Assembly (NCBI GenBank): GCA_016584495.1
Contig: WAID01000009.1
Coordinates: 1,922,001-1,986,000 of the forward strand
Reading direction: 5' to 3'
Length of the DNA stretch: 64,000 bases
DNA from: Celoporthe dispersa
Taxonomy: Eukaryota > Ascomycota > Sordariomycetes > Diaporthales > Cryphonectriaceae
A model generated the notes under the pieces. That model was not told the origin of the DNA and ran no database searches. It worked only from the letters and a program-made list of their open reading frames with translations. Positions 22,340-34,399 of the stretch are shown piece by piece. How positions within the stretch are numbered: the stretch's first letter is position 1; the number at the start of each line of letters is the position of its first letter. The position numbers and the translations under genes are program-made.

Positions 22340-23303
22340 GGAGGGTTTTCTTCTAGTGTGGGGCTCAACATCAAGAGTGTGGTATGCAGCCCTATGGATA
22401 CATATGAGACAGATCTCAGAAGGGTCTCATGAGAGCTTGGCTCGGGGTGTGGGAGAGGTGGTGGTGTCGGGCTGTGGTGGTGGTGAGAGACGGCCGAGGA
22501 CCTGACTCCACAGCGTTCGCTTTACAGGTGGGTGACGTCGTATGGTTGGCCCCAGGCCCTGAACATCCCTGAAGTGGTGGCCCGTGGGGGACCCTGGAAG
22601 GGGCCTGAACCCCGGGCCATGGGCAGCTGTGGTAGCTGTGGTAGCTGGGCTTGTGCTGGGGTCCTAGCATGGTGGGGCCTCCCCCCCAATTGAACCCTAT
22701 GCCATTCTTCCCAACATTCCTTGTGATGATGGCATCCTTGGTCTTTTGATCCAAACCTCCAACAAGCAGGAATTTGGGTTACAACTGGCAGTCTGACCTC
22801 CCATCTTTTGACATATATATATATGGACCTGTTTTTTTCATCTATTGCTTCTTGTTCTCAATCTGTTATTACTCATGTGAGCTCATCTGCTTGACAGGAC
22901 TAGACATCACGTCGACCAGTGTGGGGTTGGGAGCACATCCTCCAGCCTTGAACCTTTTAACGGGCCTGACGAAGGCGCGTGGACTCGAACCTCGTGCAGC
23001 CTGCAGCCTACAGCCCCGAGCCTCTCTGCCCTCATGGACGCTCCTTGATCGCCTCAATCAACCACCTCTTCGAGCTTCTCTCGTTCCTCCCTTCCTCTCC
23101 CGCCACCACTGTCCGTTTCCTGGGAGGGAGGACACCCTCGGGCCGAGGTTCATCGTGGGTTTTGTTTCGGGTGGGAATGCGACGACCACCGTCGCGAGAA
23201 CGCGCCCACCAGGAAGCACGACTGGACACCCGACTCCCCCTGCCAGAAGGACTCCTGAGCATCGTTGCGGCTCTTCTCCGCGATCCGAGCCGGCTGTGTC
23301 ACC
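22340..23303. other. Divergent upstream region of the BTB and PP2C genes
   Basis: Contains a TA-rich element (ATATATATATATGG, 22813-22826) and short imperfect duplications around GTGGTAGCT (22630). No exon is recognised. Confidence 0.5.
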
Positions 23304-25183
23304 ATGACGCCCAGAGCAGCAGCTCTGCATCTGGCGCATGGCAGAGCCGAGGCCCACCGTCTGTATCATATCCAGCGGCAGCTTCTTGATCAGCGCCGAC
23401 TGAGCACCCTCTCGCCTCCGACCTGCAGCCTTTCGCAGCGACCACGGCAGCGGCGGCAGCCGCATGCCTCGAAACAAATATCACATGGAATACGCGGCTT
23501 TCACAATTACTTCGTCACCCACCTCCCCTCCTCGTCCCTCCACCCTGACTCTCGCTCTACGCCTGGTCCCCACCACAAACTCCCCCGCGCTGCTTCGGCA
23601 CCGCACACCCCCGACTCCTCGGGCGTCGCCCCCGCCTCACCACCGAACATGCCTTCTCGAGACCTCACCGTCGTGCGCATCCCCTTGCGCAGCGCAAAGC
23701 ACCACTTTGGCGCCTTCAGCGGCCGCGGCAGCCGACCTTACAACGAGGACGTCAACCAGGCCGGCACGATCAATATCCCTGCCTTTGCGAAGCGCGCCCC
23801 CATGAGCCTGGTGCGCAGCGAGAGGAAGAACAGCGCCGGCGAGGCGACCACGGCTGATAGCCCCTTTGGAGACCCGCAGGTTTTCTACTTTGGCGTGTTT
23901 GACGGCCACGGCGGGAGTGAGTGCGCCGAGTTCCTGCGGGACGAGCTGCACGGTTATATCGAGGAAGCTGCTAGCAAGTTCGAGCTGAAGAGCAGCCTGC
24001 GCAAGAAGAGTAAGCTGCTCAGGGGCGGCGCGGATAAGGACAAGGCCGCTGCTGAGGACAAATCAGGCGGGCCCGCTGCCTCGACCACGAAGAAGAGGGC
24101 GCTGGACGGCGTGGACTTTAAGAGCGCCAAGGAGGTCAAGTCACAGCTAGACGGCATGGCCGTTATGAACGGCAAGATGCCCACAGTTGCCTCGCAGGAG
24201 CCTGTCCCTGTCAGGGCCGACGTACACAAGGCGGTCAGGCTCATGAAGGACCTCATCGATGAGTATAAGAACACGATCGGCGGCTATTTCCGACGCTTCA
24301 AGCCTCCACTGTTCGACCTGGATGCTGAGCCCAGCCCTTCCGCCAAGTCCAAGGTCTCCATCGAGTCCGTCCTCACGTACGCATTCCTCCGCGCCGACCT
24401 GGACTTCGTGACCGCGCAGGCCCGCAAGCCTGACCCGGACGATCCCTACGTGAGCGACAACCTCCCGCTCAACAGCGACGAGATCCTGGGCAGCTCCCCT
24501 CACAGCGTCCCCTCGGGCCAGAACTTCATAGGCGGGCCAGCCCGCTTCAAGGGCGGCAGCACGGCGTCCATCGCGCTCATCTCGACGCCCACCCCCGCGC
24601 CCTTCTGGCATCCCAACGCCCACAGCACAGTCGTCGTCGCGCACGTCGGCGACACGCGCATCCTCCTGTGCGAGACGGCAACGGGCCTCCCGGTCCCGCT
24701 GACGAGCGACCACCACCCCAGCAGCCCAAGCGAAGCCAGGCGGCTCACGCGGTTCGCAGAGAGCAGCCTCGTCACCGACAGCTTTGGTGAGGAGCGGATC
24801 AGCGGTCTCGCCAACTCCCGCGCGTTCGGCGACATGGGTTCCAAGCGCATCGGCGTCTCCGCCGAGCCCGAGCTGACGCGGATGCAGCTCGGCCCGGCCC
24901 AGTTCAGCTTCATGGTCCTGGTCAGCGACGGCGTCAGCGGGACGCTGTCTGACCAGGAGATCGTCGACGTGGTCAGGAGGCGCGCACCCCTGAGGAGGGT
25001 GCAAAGAGTGTCGTCGGGTACGCGACGGAAGTGAGCATCGACGGTGACAATGCCACATGCCTCGTCATCCGGCTCGGCGGCTGGGAGCGCCGCAGCGAGG
25101 GCGGCCTGGGCAGCCTGGGAACCAAGGAGATGAGGGATGCCAGGAAGGCAGAGGCGGACGACCCCAGGCGCGGCCGACGTTGA
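23304..25183 (+). CDS. PTC6: PP2C-family protein phosphatase, mitochondrial PTC6-like
   Basis: Metal-dependent Ser/Thr phosphatase; PTC6-type enzymes act in mitochondria, on pyruvate dehydrogenase in yeast. Single exon. The ATG at 23304 has a good context (TCACCATGACG) and is the first in-frame ATG. The Arg/Ser/His-rich first ~110 residues look like a mitochondrial presequence plus linker. PP2C motifs follow in order: FSGRGSRPYNEDVNQ, VFYFGVFDGHGGSECAEFL (metal-binding DGHGG), GGSTASIALI, VVVAHVGDTRILL, LTSDHHPSSPSEARRL, LANSRAFGDMGSK and SFMVLVSDGVSGTLSDQEIV (metal-binding DG). The reading frame breaks near 24972-24980. One missing base there restores the tail EGAKSVVGYATEVSIDGDNA and CLVIRLGGWERR with a stop at 25183 (626 aa). 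Without it the protein ends at 25034. The PTC6 assignment, rather than PTC5 or PTC7, rests on the TVVRIPLRSAKHHFG-type N-terminal block. Confidence 0.88.
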
Positions 25184-26321
25184 TCGCAAGACGGCCCTTT
25201 GATCTTTCCTCTCTGTGCTTGGGCAATTTCATGGCGTGTTTGAAAACTTGACCACAAAAAGAAAAAAAAGAAAAAAGGTACAGGCGGCTTTGTCTTGTTT
25301 CCATGGCATTTCTGCGAGAGGTGCTTTAAGCCGGCGTTCTGAAAAGGGGGGGGGGGGATAACAACCATTTACTTGCATTGCAGAAGCCATCGGCGAATGG
25401 TCTCTGCAGTCTATTCTGGCTTAAGTTTCTCTACGCATTGTAGACAGAGGGAAACGCCAAAAGAAGAAAAGAAGAAGCAAAAAAAGAACAACAACACAAA
25501 AGCAGCCCCGAGAAAAAGGGTTGCCTGGATGAGTGGCATATTGCGAGCATTGGCGTCGATGGTGGTATTGGTTTTTTGGTCTTTTTTTCTTCTCTCTTCC
25601 AAACACATGTTACATTGCACTGCAGGAGATACCATTTCCCGAAGAGTCGAGTCAAAAAACCGTTTGCACATACACGCACATATTCTACAAGACCACGAAT
25701 GAAGATATTTGATGAGCAACGCTTTCTTTTTTTTTTCTTCTTTTTTTTTTGTTCAAAAAAAAAAACACGGAAAATCCTGTAACCTGTAGTCATCCTCCTC
25801 CTCTGAGGCCAGTGTCGAATAGTAGTATCTGGTTGGCCCGTAGCCTGAGAGATTAGAAATTGAACAATGATCTTGGTTCTGTGTGAACTCTCTCGCCTTG
25901 AGAGTCAAGGGCTATTCTTGCGTCTGACCTTTATCATCTGGTGGTTTCATCCGTACGGGCGGCTCGTTGTCGGGTGATTCCTAGAGCAACTACCTCTTGT
26001 GGTATTTTCTCTTCGTTTTTCTCAATCTTTCAGAGGGTGGTGCCCTTCTCACAGGGTGAAGAGCTAGGTGGATATCTTGGAAAGGGATGCGAGGATAGAA
26101 TTTTCAGGAGACTATGCTCTGTCAGGTTTTGACGCCAATTAACCTCCATCACGGCTTGCTACCCTTGGGCCCCAGCATCCTCTAAAGAGAAGTCATCAGA
26201 AACGCCTTCTCCCTTCCTCCGTTATCTATGGTCGTCATGCATCTCATCAAAGTTCTTCTCGAGCCAGATCTATACCGCCCATCGCGGCATCCACGTTCTT
26301 CCCGTCAGGGTCACCGTCCGC
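25184..26321. other. Intergenic, convergent 3' flanks of PP2C and HET-C
   Basis: About 1.1 kb rich in T and A runs (25730-25765) and a G10 run at 25348. No gene recognised. Confidence 0.55.
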
Positions 26322-28951
26322 TCAGTATCCACGCCCGTATCCACCACCCCAACTAGGCGGAGGCTGATCATACGGCCCAGGTGGCTGTCCGTAGGGTCCA
26401 GGAGGTCCTCCATGGTGGTGAGGTCCTGGCCCGCCAGGCCCGTGATGCCCGTGAGGATGATGTCCTGGCCCACCAGAGCCGCCAGGACCGAATCCGCCCC
26501 CGGGATACCCACCTGGACCTGGAGGAGGTGGTCCTCCCCAATACTGCGGTTGCTGCTGTCCATACTGGTTGTACTGCCCATACTGCCCGGGTTGGGGACT
26601 TTGGCCGTACATCTGCGGCGATGCGCCCTGGTAATATTGAGTGGGCGGCGTAGCTCCGCTGTACTGCTGTGCCGGGGACGCCGCCGCACGCAGGTATTCA
26701 TCTGCCGCACCTCCGCTAGGCACCGGCTCGCTCGGCGATACGTTATGGCCGTATCCATATCCCGCAGAGGACGTGGGCCGGGCGGGACGCGCGGCGCCGG
26801 GCGGTGCAGACTCGTGCGACATGTACTGGTCCTGAGGCCTTCCATCCCCACCTTCCATCGCACTGAGGTCACGCGTCTGCACCTGGCTCCAGAGGCTCCC
26901 GCCGACCTTGCCATGGCCCACTTGGCCGAGTGCGCTCGTCCAGGCCGTCCAGTCACTCTTGTTGCCGCCTTGCTGGTCTGATCGGACAATGTGGTTCTTG
27001 CCTGCTTTGACACTCTCGGAGGAGAGGAGGTTGTTGAGCTCATGTCGCCGGGGGTTCTCGTCAGCCCACTGACGGACTGTGGCGAACATGCTCTTCTGGA
27101 TCTCGACATGCTCGTTGCGGATGGCGGGGTGGTGGAACGCGCGCAGGACATCGTTGACCACCTCATCCACCGGAACGCCCGGGTGCTCCCAAGCATAGAG
27201 AACACGGCTATGAACTCGTCAGCGCGCAGATATAACACACTCCAGGGCTGGTGGTACTCACGGAACAGCGTACTGCAGGACGGTGGAGGCCACTCTTCCT
27301 GCACAAGAGTTGAGGACATTGGTGAAGTGGTCCTTCGAAAGCATGGAGTGCGTTGGGTCCGTGCAGCTGGGGTTCGTCCAGGGCTCCAGCTGGGCCTTCG
27401 CGCTCGCGCTGATCACACCTGAGCTGCCGTCCTTGAGCACCTTGGACACCTGGTTGATGATGGGACGGATGAAAGGGGCGAGCAGGCCGAGGACGAAAGC
27501 CGTCAGGGTCTCGCTGATGTGCTCCAGCAGCTTCTCCAGGCCGGGAACCTTGGAGATCATATTATTAATCGCCTTGACGATCCTGTCCCGGAATTGGAGG
27601 ATGGGGTATATCTTCTTGGCCGTCTGGACAGGGTCGAAATTCGCTGACATGCCCGGTACCTGGTTGAGGTTGACGCGTGGACGCTCGCTGTTCGAGCGCT
27701 CTTGCTCGGCAGAGGCCTGCTGGAGCTCACGGGCCTCGGCGGCGAACCCAGAGCCTATGCCGGGCAGGTCGGCGATGCTGGAGATGAAGTCGTTTCCCGC
27801 CTTGCCACTGCTGCTCAGGCTCAAGCCGAACAGCCCACGGTCTCCAGTGGGACCGTCACGGGGGGCGCCACCAGCAGAGGCCCCCTGAGACTGGGCATTC
27901 TTCAGCGCGACGTCCACCTCATCGACCTCAGATTGTGTGAAGTGGTCCGTAGCCTCGCCCAGAACCGAGTGCAGGAAGTCAACACCGCCAAAAGTGCCCG
28001 TCACGATGGGATAGACCCGCTTCCCATGCAGAGTGATCTCGGCTGCGGTACCGCAGTGTGAGAACACATTGTGGTACCCCAGCTCTCGCAGGGCCAGCTC
28101 GCAGTAGTTGCTGTGGGCGGAAAAGTCTTCCATGCAGTGCAAGGCCTGACCAAGGCACCTCAGGGCCTCGCACAGGTCTGTCTCCCTGCCCTTGGCACCG
28201 GCCCCGCCGCTGGTGTACAGTCTGCCAAAGTGGATGCTCCGTGCGAAGCTGAATCTCAGGTATCCCGCGCTGGTCGCCCACCCGCCGCTCTCGTTGGCGA
28301 TGTAGTTCTTCATGCCGGTGTTGTGGTCAATCTCCAACTCGCGCTGGTCGACCGGCCCCCGGAGTCTCTTGTCGTACTTCCTGGCATCGTCGCCATCTGC
28401 ATAGCCAAGGGGGTTGTCGATGTGCTCTTCGGGCCTGTAGACACCCAGACGCTCCTCGGTGACCTCGAACTCTTCCGTGGCATAGCCAAAGGCCATAAAG
28501 GACAGGACCCAGACCAGGATGCGGATGGTAGCAGCGTTGACTCCCTTGAGCGAACCAACGTCGACAGCCTGGGAGTAGTCACGCAGCCAGTTGCCGAAGT
28601 AGGTCCGCTTCACCAGCATTGTGGTCCATTTCTTTCCGTATAAAAAGCTTACAGTCTTGAGCATGCTAGGAGAGAGATGTCAGCACCTGCCTCCTCTCTT
28701 GACGGGGCTTGCCACTGGAATCTCTTACTCCTCGATGTCGCCATGGCGCCAATTCGTGCCTTCAACCTGAGCTGCACTTTCACGTTAGCCTTGAGTTCCA
28801 GCCCAGGGAGCCCCCAAAAAGGCCAGAGCATACCAATTGAGGGAATATTGCCAGCACCAAAGGCGTGAGCCTTGTTGGTGAAGGCCAAGATGAGTATGCA
28901 GATTAGCAGCATTGAGGTGGGGTTCCACCCCAGTCCGGACGAGGCCATCAT
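26322..28951 (-). CDS. het-c: HET-C family heterokaryon incompatibility protein
   Basis: Homologue of Neurospora HET-C, a secreted/plasma-membrane-associated protein whose allelic differences trigger vegetative incompatibility. Four exons, 28951-28834, 28771-28729, 28665-27262 and 27207-26322, all in phase (exon 2 only 43 nt). The signal peptide is at residues 1-30 (LLICILILAFTNKAHAFGAG). Conserved blocks: VEGTNWRHGDIEDMLKTVSF across the exon 2/3 junction, VKRTYFGNWLRDYSQAVDVG, LVWVLSFMAFGYATEEFEVT, LGVYRPEEHIDNPLGYADG, KNYIANE, and the His/Asp-rich ALHCMEDFSAHSNYCELALR. The C-terminal ~140 residues are Gly/Pro/Tyr/Gln-rich with GGPPPPGPGGYPGGG-like repeats, as in the family. No frameshift. 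Neighbours are PP2C and SCS7. The HET-domain partner pin-c, linked to het-c in Neurospora, is not in this window. Confidence 0.93.
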
Positions 28952-30518
28952 GAAATTGACTGGTGCTCTTGCAGGAGGAGAGTGCTCGATGTCGATGAAG
29001 ATTAATTATGTCGACTGAATTGAGGCATAAGGAAGACCAAAGGGCAATGTGTAGGGAAGAAATACTGGAGTGTGCCGCAGTGGACGTTTGCTGCGGAGGC
29101 GGAAGTTTCCAGGCCGTGACGTCGGCCTGCCAAGCTCAGCTTTGTCTGTGTGTACCCACGCTGAGGGGCAGTGACAAGCGGCTTCGCTATCAACTTGATT
29201 GCCTGATTCGCTCATGTCAACCAGATTTGGAGCGCACCCCCCCCTCCCCCGGCATACACCAAGGGCTGCCCTGGGATCTTGAGGCGGGCATGTGAGAAGG
29301 TCGATGCAGCCGAGGAGAGTTTTTCTTGCTTCTTTCTTTTTTTCTTCTTCTCTTTCTTTCTTTTCGTGAATAATAAACTAGAGACATATGAATGAATCTA
29401 GAAAGCCTCTCAAGCGAAGAGTCCTTCAAGACCATCCTCCTCCTCTACAAACAATCACCATCATCAGTAGGTGGGTATCAACCAGCTGAGCCCAGGGACT
29501 GCTACTGTGCTTAATCGTGTTCAGCGTACGTATATATAATTACTTGGATAATTATTGTGCCAGCTGCAGGTCTGGCAAGCAGAAGGAATCAATCAATCGA
29601 TTGTTATGGATGACATCGAACCCTGCAAAGGTCCCTTACGAGTCCTGAGTGGGATGGCGGTGTCTGGTCCCAAATAAAAGAATCAGCACATGCAAGATGA
29701 AGGTGGCGAGCATTTTTCAGAGTCAAAGCTTCGGGGTCATACCACCCGGCCGCGAGGATTCCGGCTGCAGGAGAGGAAGAGCCAAGCCAGCCTAGTTTAC
29801 TTGGGTATACTGCGGTACTAATTACAATGTACCACTGGGCCCCCTCAGCCCTCCTATGTAGTTTGACTGAAGCCTACCGCTAGAACGGGTGGTGCCACTG
29901 ATCATTCGACCATGTTGGGCGTCCCTGGGGCATTGAGACTTTGAATCCATAGCTTTGCCCGAGTTCTTGGGTGGGTAATTCGGCTGCGACTATGTATATT
30001 GGCCGCCCAGCCATGTCAGATTCAATCATCAGCAAATTTCACGGATTCTGCGAAGCCCCCTTATCCCGCGTGCGCACCTAAAGATCTGCAGCGCTCAACC
30101 TTGCTGTGTTTTCCTAGATAATCAGCCATTTACCCCCCCCCCTTCCTCTTCCACCTTCCTACACCCAGCTTCGACTATTTCACTTCTCCTAAAGCTTGAC
30201 ACCTATTTTTCTCCTGTGGTGTTTCATCAGATCCCATCTCTTTGTATTGTCGCCATTGGTTCTCGTCGGTTCCCTCTTTTTTTCTTCTTTGCGAATCCAC
30301 TGCTGGGGGGCCGACACTTAGACCCGCTTCTGTGCCTATCGCCCTTTTTTTTCTTCTTAGCTTTGCGACGTGGCGCGGTGTGGCGTGGTTTTCGACCGAC
30401 CGTGGATTCCTGTCTACTTACTCTTCCTCCGACTTCCTCCAAGACCTCGAGCCTCTTCGACTTTCTTGAGATCCTCGAGACGTTCGCGTCGTGAACACTG
30501 AGCTGTCTCTTCAACAAG
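28952..30518. other. Divergent upstream region of het-c and SCS7
   Basis: 1.6 kb with a pyrimidine-rich leader before SCS7 (30120-30490). No other exon or RNA gene recognised. Confidence 0.5.
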
Positions 30519-31746
30519 ATGCCTTCACGCACGCTCCCCACCTTTACGCTTGCCGAGGTTGCGTCGCATAACTCGAACAAGGACTGCTATGTGACCCTGG
30601 GCGACAACGTCTACGACATCACCGACTTCGTCGAGGCCCATCCCGGCGGTCCCGAGCTCGTTCTCGAATATGCAGGCAAGGACATCACAAAGATCTTGAA
30701 GGACGAGGACTCCCACACACACTCCGAATCCGCATACGAGATACTCGAGGAGTCGCTCGTCGGCTTCGTCGTCCCAGAAAAGTCTACGAACGGGTCTGCG
30801 AATGGACACGCAACTGGGTCTGCAAATGGGGTCAATGGCGACGCGCGCATGAATGGCATTGGCACTGCCGACGGCGACGGCAAATGGATTCACCCAAGAA
30901 CGGGCATGTCGTGCGAGGAGGACCTGAACAAGGAGACGGACCCCTCTGAGGACTTCAAGAAGCACAAGTTCCTCGACCTCAACAAGCCGCTCTTCCCTCA
31001 GGTCTGGTTTGGTGGCTTCAGCAAAGAGTTCTACCTCGACCAGGTCCACCGCCCGAGGCACTACAAGGGCGGCGAGTCTGCGCCCTTCTTTGGCAACTTC
31101 CTGGAGCCCCTGAGCAAGACTCCTTGGTGGATCGTGCCGACCCTGTGGTGGCCTGCCATCGCCTACGGTCAATACCTCGCCTCCAAGGGCTTCGAGAACT
31201 ACTTCTCGCAGCTTCTGTACTCCTTGCTGGGCATTGGCCTCTGGACGCTCGTGGAGTACCTGCTCCACCGATTCCTGTTCCACCTCGACTAGTGAGTTTC
31301 CCCTTCTCCGGCACTTCCGGCGGGCCTCTGCTGACCACCAGCTCAACAGCTACCTGCCTGACAACCGCGTCGGCATCACTCTCCACTTCACGCTGCACGG
31401 TGTCCACCACTACCTGCCCATGGACAAGTACCGCCTCGTGATGCCACCCACCCTCTTCTTCGTCCTGGCCCTCCCCTTCTACCGTCTCGCGCTCGCCGTC
31501 TTCTACTGGGACTGGCATGTCGCCGTCGCCGTCTTCGCCGGCGGCATCTTTGGCTACACCTGCTACGACATGACACACTACTTCCTGCATCACCAGAACC
31601 TGCCGCTCTGGTACAAGCAGCTCAAGAAGTATCATCTCGAGCACCACTTCCTCGACTACGAAAACGGCTTTGGTGTCACCAGCAAGTTCTGGGATATAGT
31701 CTTCGGCACAGAGATCAAGCGGCCCTCAGTCATGAAGACCAAGTGA
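30519..31746 (+). CDS. SCS7: Sphingolipid fatty-acid 2-hydroxylase (SCS7/FAH1 type)
   Basis: ER enzyme that 2-hydroxylates the very-long-chain fatty acid of ceramides. Two exons, 30519-31291 and 31350-31746, joined at TA|C, give 389 residues, close to yeast Scs7. N-terminal cytochrome b5 domain (residues ~5-90) with the heme motif VEAHPGGPELVLEYAGKDIT. After a Gly/Asn-rich linker comes the hydroxylase domain with the His-box iron ligands: EYLLHRFLFHLD, ITLHFTLHGVHHYLP, MTHYFLHHQNLP and KKYHLEHHF. Hydrophobic segments fit four membrane passes. No frameshift. The ATG sits in a favourable context (ACAAGATGCC) after a long CT-rich leader. Confidence 0.96.
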
Positions 31747-32436
31747 GGATAGAGGCCGGTGCTCCTCAGCTAAAACCGTGACCTGTAACATATAGACAAG
31801 TCTGCATGGGCAGTCGTCCCAATTCATTTTTCGTTGTATATACTTTGGACAAGCCAATCTGGGATGGGTATCCTACCAGGAGAAGACACTGTGGGTGGGT
31901 TGTCTCAGTGAGGGCACCCCCGATCCCCTTTTCGATCGTACAGAACACAGCAACAAGGCCGTGTGTGTCACGGTACAAGTGCTGCAGAGGGTCCTGGGAA
32001 GGCTGACCGGTCTCTGCAAAACAGATGGGCTCAAATAGTAATCATTAATCAATGCAGTCAAGAGAACAAGAAGACATGGAAAGAAGAGGGAGGGAAAGAA
32101 AAAAAAAGAAGAAAAAAAAAGAGAACACGCATTTTGCAAGTCTCTGAAATTAATTTGTGGCGATACTGTCATTGTTGCGCAAGTGAAGTGTTTCGATTCA
32201 TTCTCCCCATCAGCCTTAGATGAGGTCTAGAACTAGTTCTGTGACGCACAGACCACCTAGTCGAGGGTCTGGTGAAATCTCGTCAGCCCCACTGCTGTTG
32301 CCTCTACTTCCCCCAGCACCACCAGTTCACAGCACTCGACTTTCCCTGCAGATCACCCACACCGCCGTCATCAAATCTGCATCACTGTGTTAACTCAAGA
32401 CTTCCTGTGAGCTGAATACCCTAGATCACATTCAAG
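31747..32436. other. Intergenic between SCS7 and the RBM39-like gene
   Basis: Holds the SCS7 3' flank and the upstream region of the next gene. A-rich tract 32090-32120. Nothing else seen. Confidence 0.6.
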
Positions 32437-34399
32437 ATGGCCTTTTACGATGTCGAGGCACTGCTCGACGCCACTGCCAAGCAGGATGAGAAGATGGAGG
32501 ACGCACCCCCTGCGCAGCCAGGCACCACTGCAGATGTCGACGATAATCATCAGGCCAACAGTAAAGACGACTCAACCAACGATCGACGCAGCCGCGACAA
32601 GAGCCGCGAGCGCGATAGAGATCGCAGCCGAGACCGCAAGCGCCGAGATCGAGACCGCGACCGCAGCCGTGACCGCTACTCAAGCCGTCGCGGCACCCCC
32701 GACTCAGAGCGCACGCCGCGCAGCGATGCGGGCAGCCACAGAAGCAGCAGACGTCGCAGCAGGAGCCGTGAGGACCGGCACTCGCGCCGCAGCAACAGGG
32801 ATGGCGATTACTACCGCAGCGGTCGGGGCCACGGCGGTGGTGGTGGCCGGTCGCGCTCCAGATCGCCAGGCGGGCGGTTCTACCGGCCGCGTGACGACCG
32901 CCGTGACTATCGCGATCGCAGGGACCGTAGAGATGATGATCGTGATGCACCACGCCGTGGTGGTCGTACGCCCCGCGCTGATAGAGACCGCGAGGAGGCT
33001 ACGCCCGCGCAGCTCACCGAGGACGAGAGGGACCGGCGGACTGTGTTTGTCCAGCAGCTTGCTGCGCGGCTGAGACCAAGGAACTTAAGGAGTTTTTTGA
33101 GAAAGTCGGTCCTGTGTCGGAGGCCCAGATCGTCAAGGATCGTGTCAGCAACCGGTCCAAGGGGTGTGTACCAGTGTCCCTTATCTCTCAAGCTCGACAG
33201 CAGTGCTAACATCGTCGTCATCATCATAGTGTGGGCTACGTCGAATTCAAGAACGAGGAGACTGTCGCCGCTGCTCTTCAGCTTACTGGTCAGAAGCTCC
33301 TAGGTATCCCCGTTATCGTCCAGCTTACCGAAGCTGAGAAGAACCGCCAAGTTCGCGAGTCTGGTGGCTCTGGAGGCCACCCTAACTCGATTCCCTTCCA
33401 CCGTCTGTATGTTGGCAATATCCACTTCAGTATCACTGAGCAGGATCTTCAGAACGTCTTTGAGCCTTTTGGCGAGCTTGAATTTGTCCAGCTGCAGAAG
33501 GATGATACGGGCCGCAGCCGTGGCTATGGATTTGTGCAGTTAGTATACTCCTTTCCTGTTCTCCCTTTCCTTCAAAGTCTGCCGCGGCGCCTACTCACAC
33601 ACGAGCACAGATTCAGAGACGCAGGCCAGGCTCGCGAGGCCCTCGAGAAGATGAACGGATTTGATCTCGCAGGTCGTCCCATCCGCGTCGGCCTTGGTAA
33701 CGATAAGTTCACCCCTGAATCCACTGCCAACCTCCTGCAGAGATTCCAGGGCCAAAACCAACAGTACCAGGGTTCCGCCTTCTCGGGCGCTGGTGGGCGC
33801 GGTGCTCCAGCCTCCAACTTCGACCGTGCCGGTGCCCGTGACAACGACAAGGGTGGCGGCGCGAGCGCTCTCGACGACACTGACGTGGCTGGCGTCAACT
33901 TTAACAACTACAGCCGAGACGCCCTCATGAGGAAGCTTGCAAGAACTGATGAGCCTCCGAGCGCAAACACTGAGCGACAGATTTCGAAGCCCAAGCCGGA
34001 GCAGCCCAAGCCGCTCCCCGTCACTAACAACATGGCGAGCCGCTGCGTCGTCCTGCACAACATGTTTGACCCTGACGAGTAAGCTTTTTATTTTTCCCTC
34101 GCGGATCTCTGAAATGCGATTGCTAACGGCTCGACAGGGAAGAGGGAGACAACTGGGTCAAGGAGCTCGAGGACGATGTGCGCGACGAGGCCGAGGCCAA
34201 ATACGGCCACGTCGTCCACATATCGGTCGACCCCAACTCGAAGGGCGATATTTACCTCAAGTTCGACAAGGTTTCTGGAGGCGAGAACGCCATCAAGGGC
34301 CTAAACGGCCGCTACTTCGGCGGCAGGATGATCACTGCGGCGCCTGTTGTCGATGCAGTCTACGCCAGTCTCTTCCGAGCAAACTCCAAGGCTTTCTAG
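32437..34399 (+). CDS. RBM39: RBM39/Rsd1-type splicing factor (RS domain plus three RRMs)
   Basis: Nuclear RNA-binding protein of the CAPER/RBM39 (fission yeast Rsd1) family, which works at 3' splice-site recognition with U2AF. Exons: 32437-33163, 33230-33538, 33611-34078 and 34138-34399. An RS/RD/ER-rich N-terminus (residues ~45-180) is followed by RRM1 (TVFVQQLAAR ... VGYVEFKN), RRM2 (HRLYVGNIHFSITEQDLQNV; RGYGFVQF across the exon 2/3 junction) and a C-terminal UHM-type RRM3 (SRCVVLHNMFDPDE) with the characteristic R-x-F (GRYFGGR). One A is missing near 33072 (CTGAGACC where CTGAGAACC is expected). Correcting it yields 588 aa and joins the RS domain to RRM1. An alternative would be a U2AF65-like protein, but the RS-RRM-RRM-UHM order and HPNSIPFHRLYVGNIHF favour RBM39. 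Confidence 0.92.

Noticed and set aside
22981..22994. Perfect B-box-like GGTTCGAGTCC on the minus strand, possible tRNA
   Set aside because: The flanking bases do not form a T-arm stem (only two pairs) and no acceptor stem, D arm or anticodon arm can be drawn.
23265..23303. N-terminal extension of the PP2C gene upstream of the ATG at 23304
   Set aside because: It would require a TTG start; the first in-frame ATG at 23304 has a good context.
26270..27319. 349-codon minus-strand frame overlapping the het-c 3' end
   Set aside because: Alternative frame over the Gly-rich exon; the het-c frame joins correctly by splicing and has the family tail.
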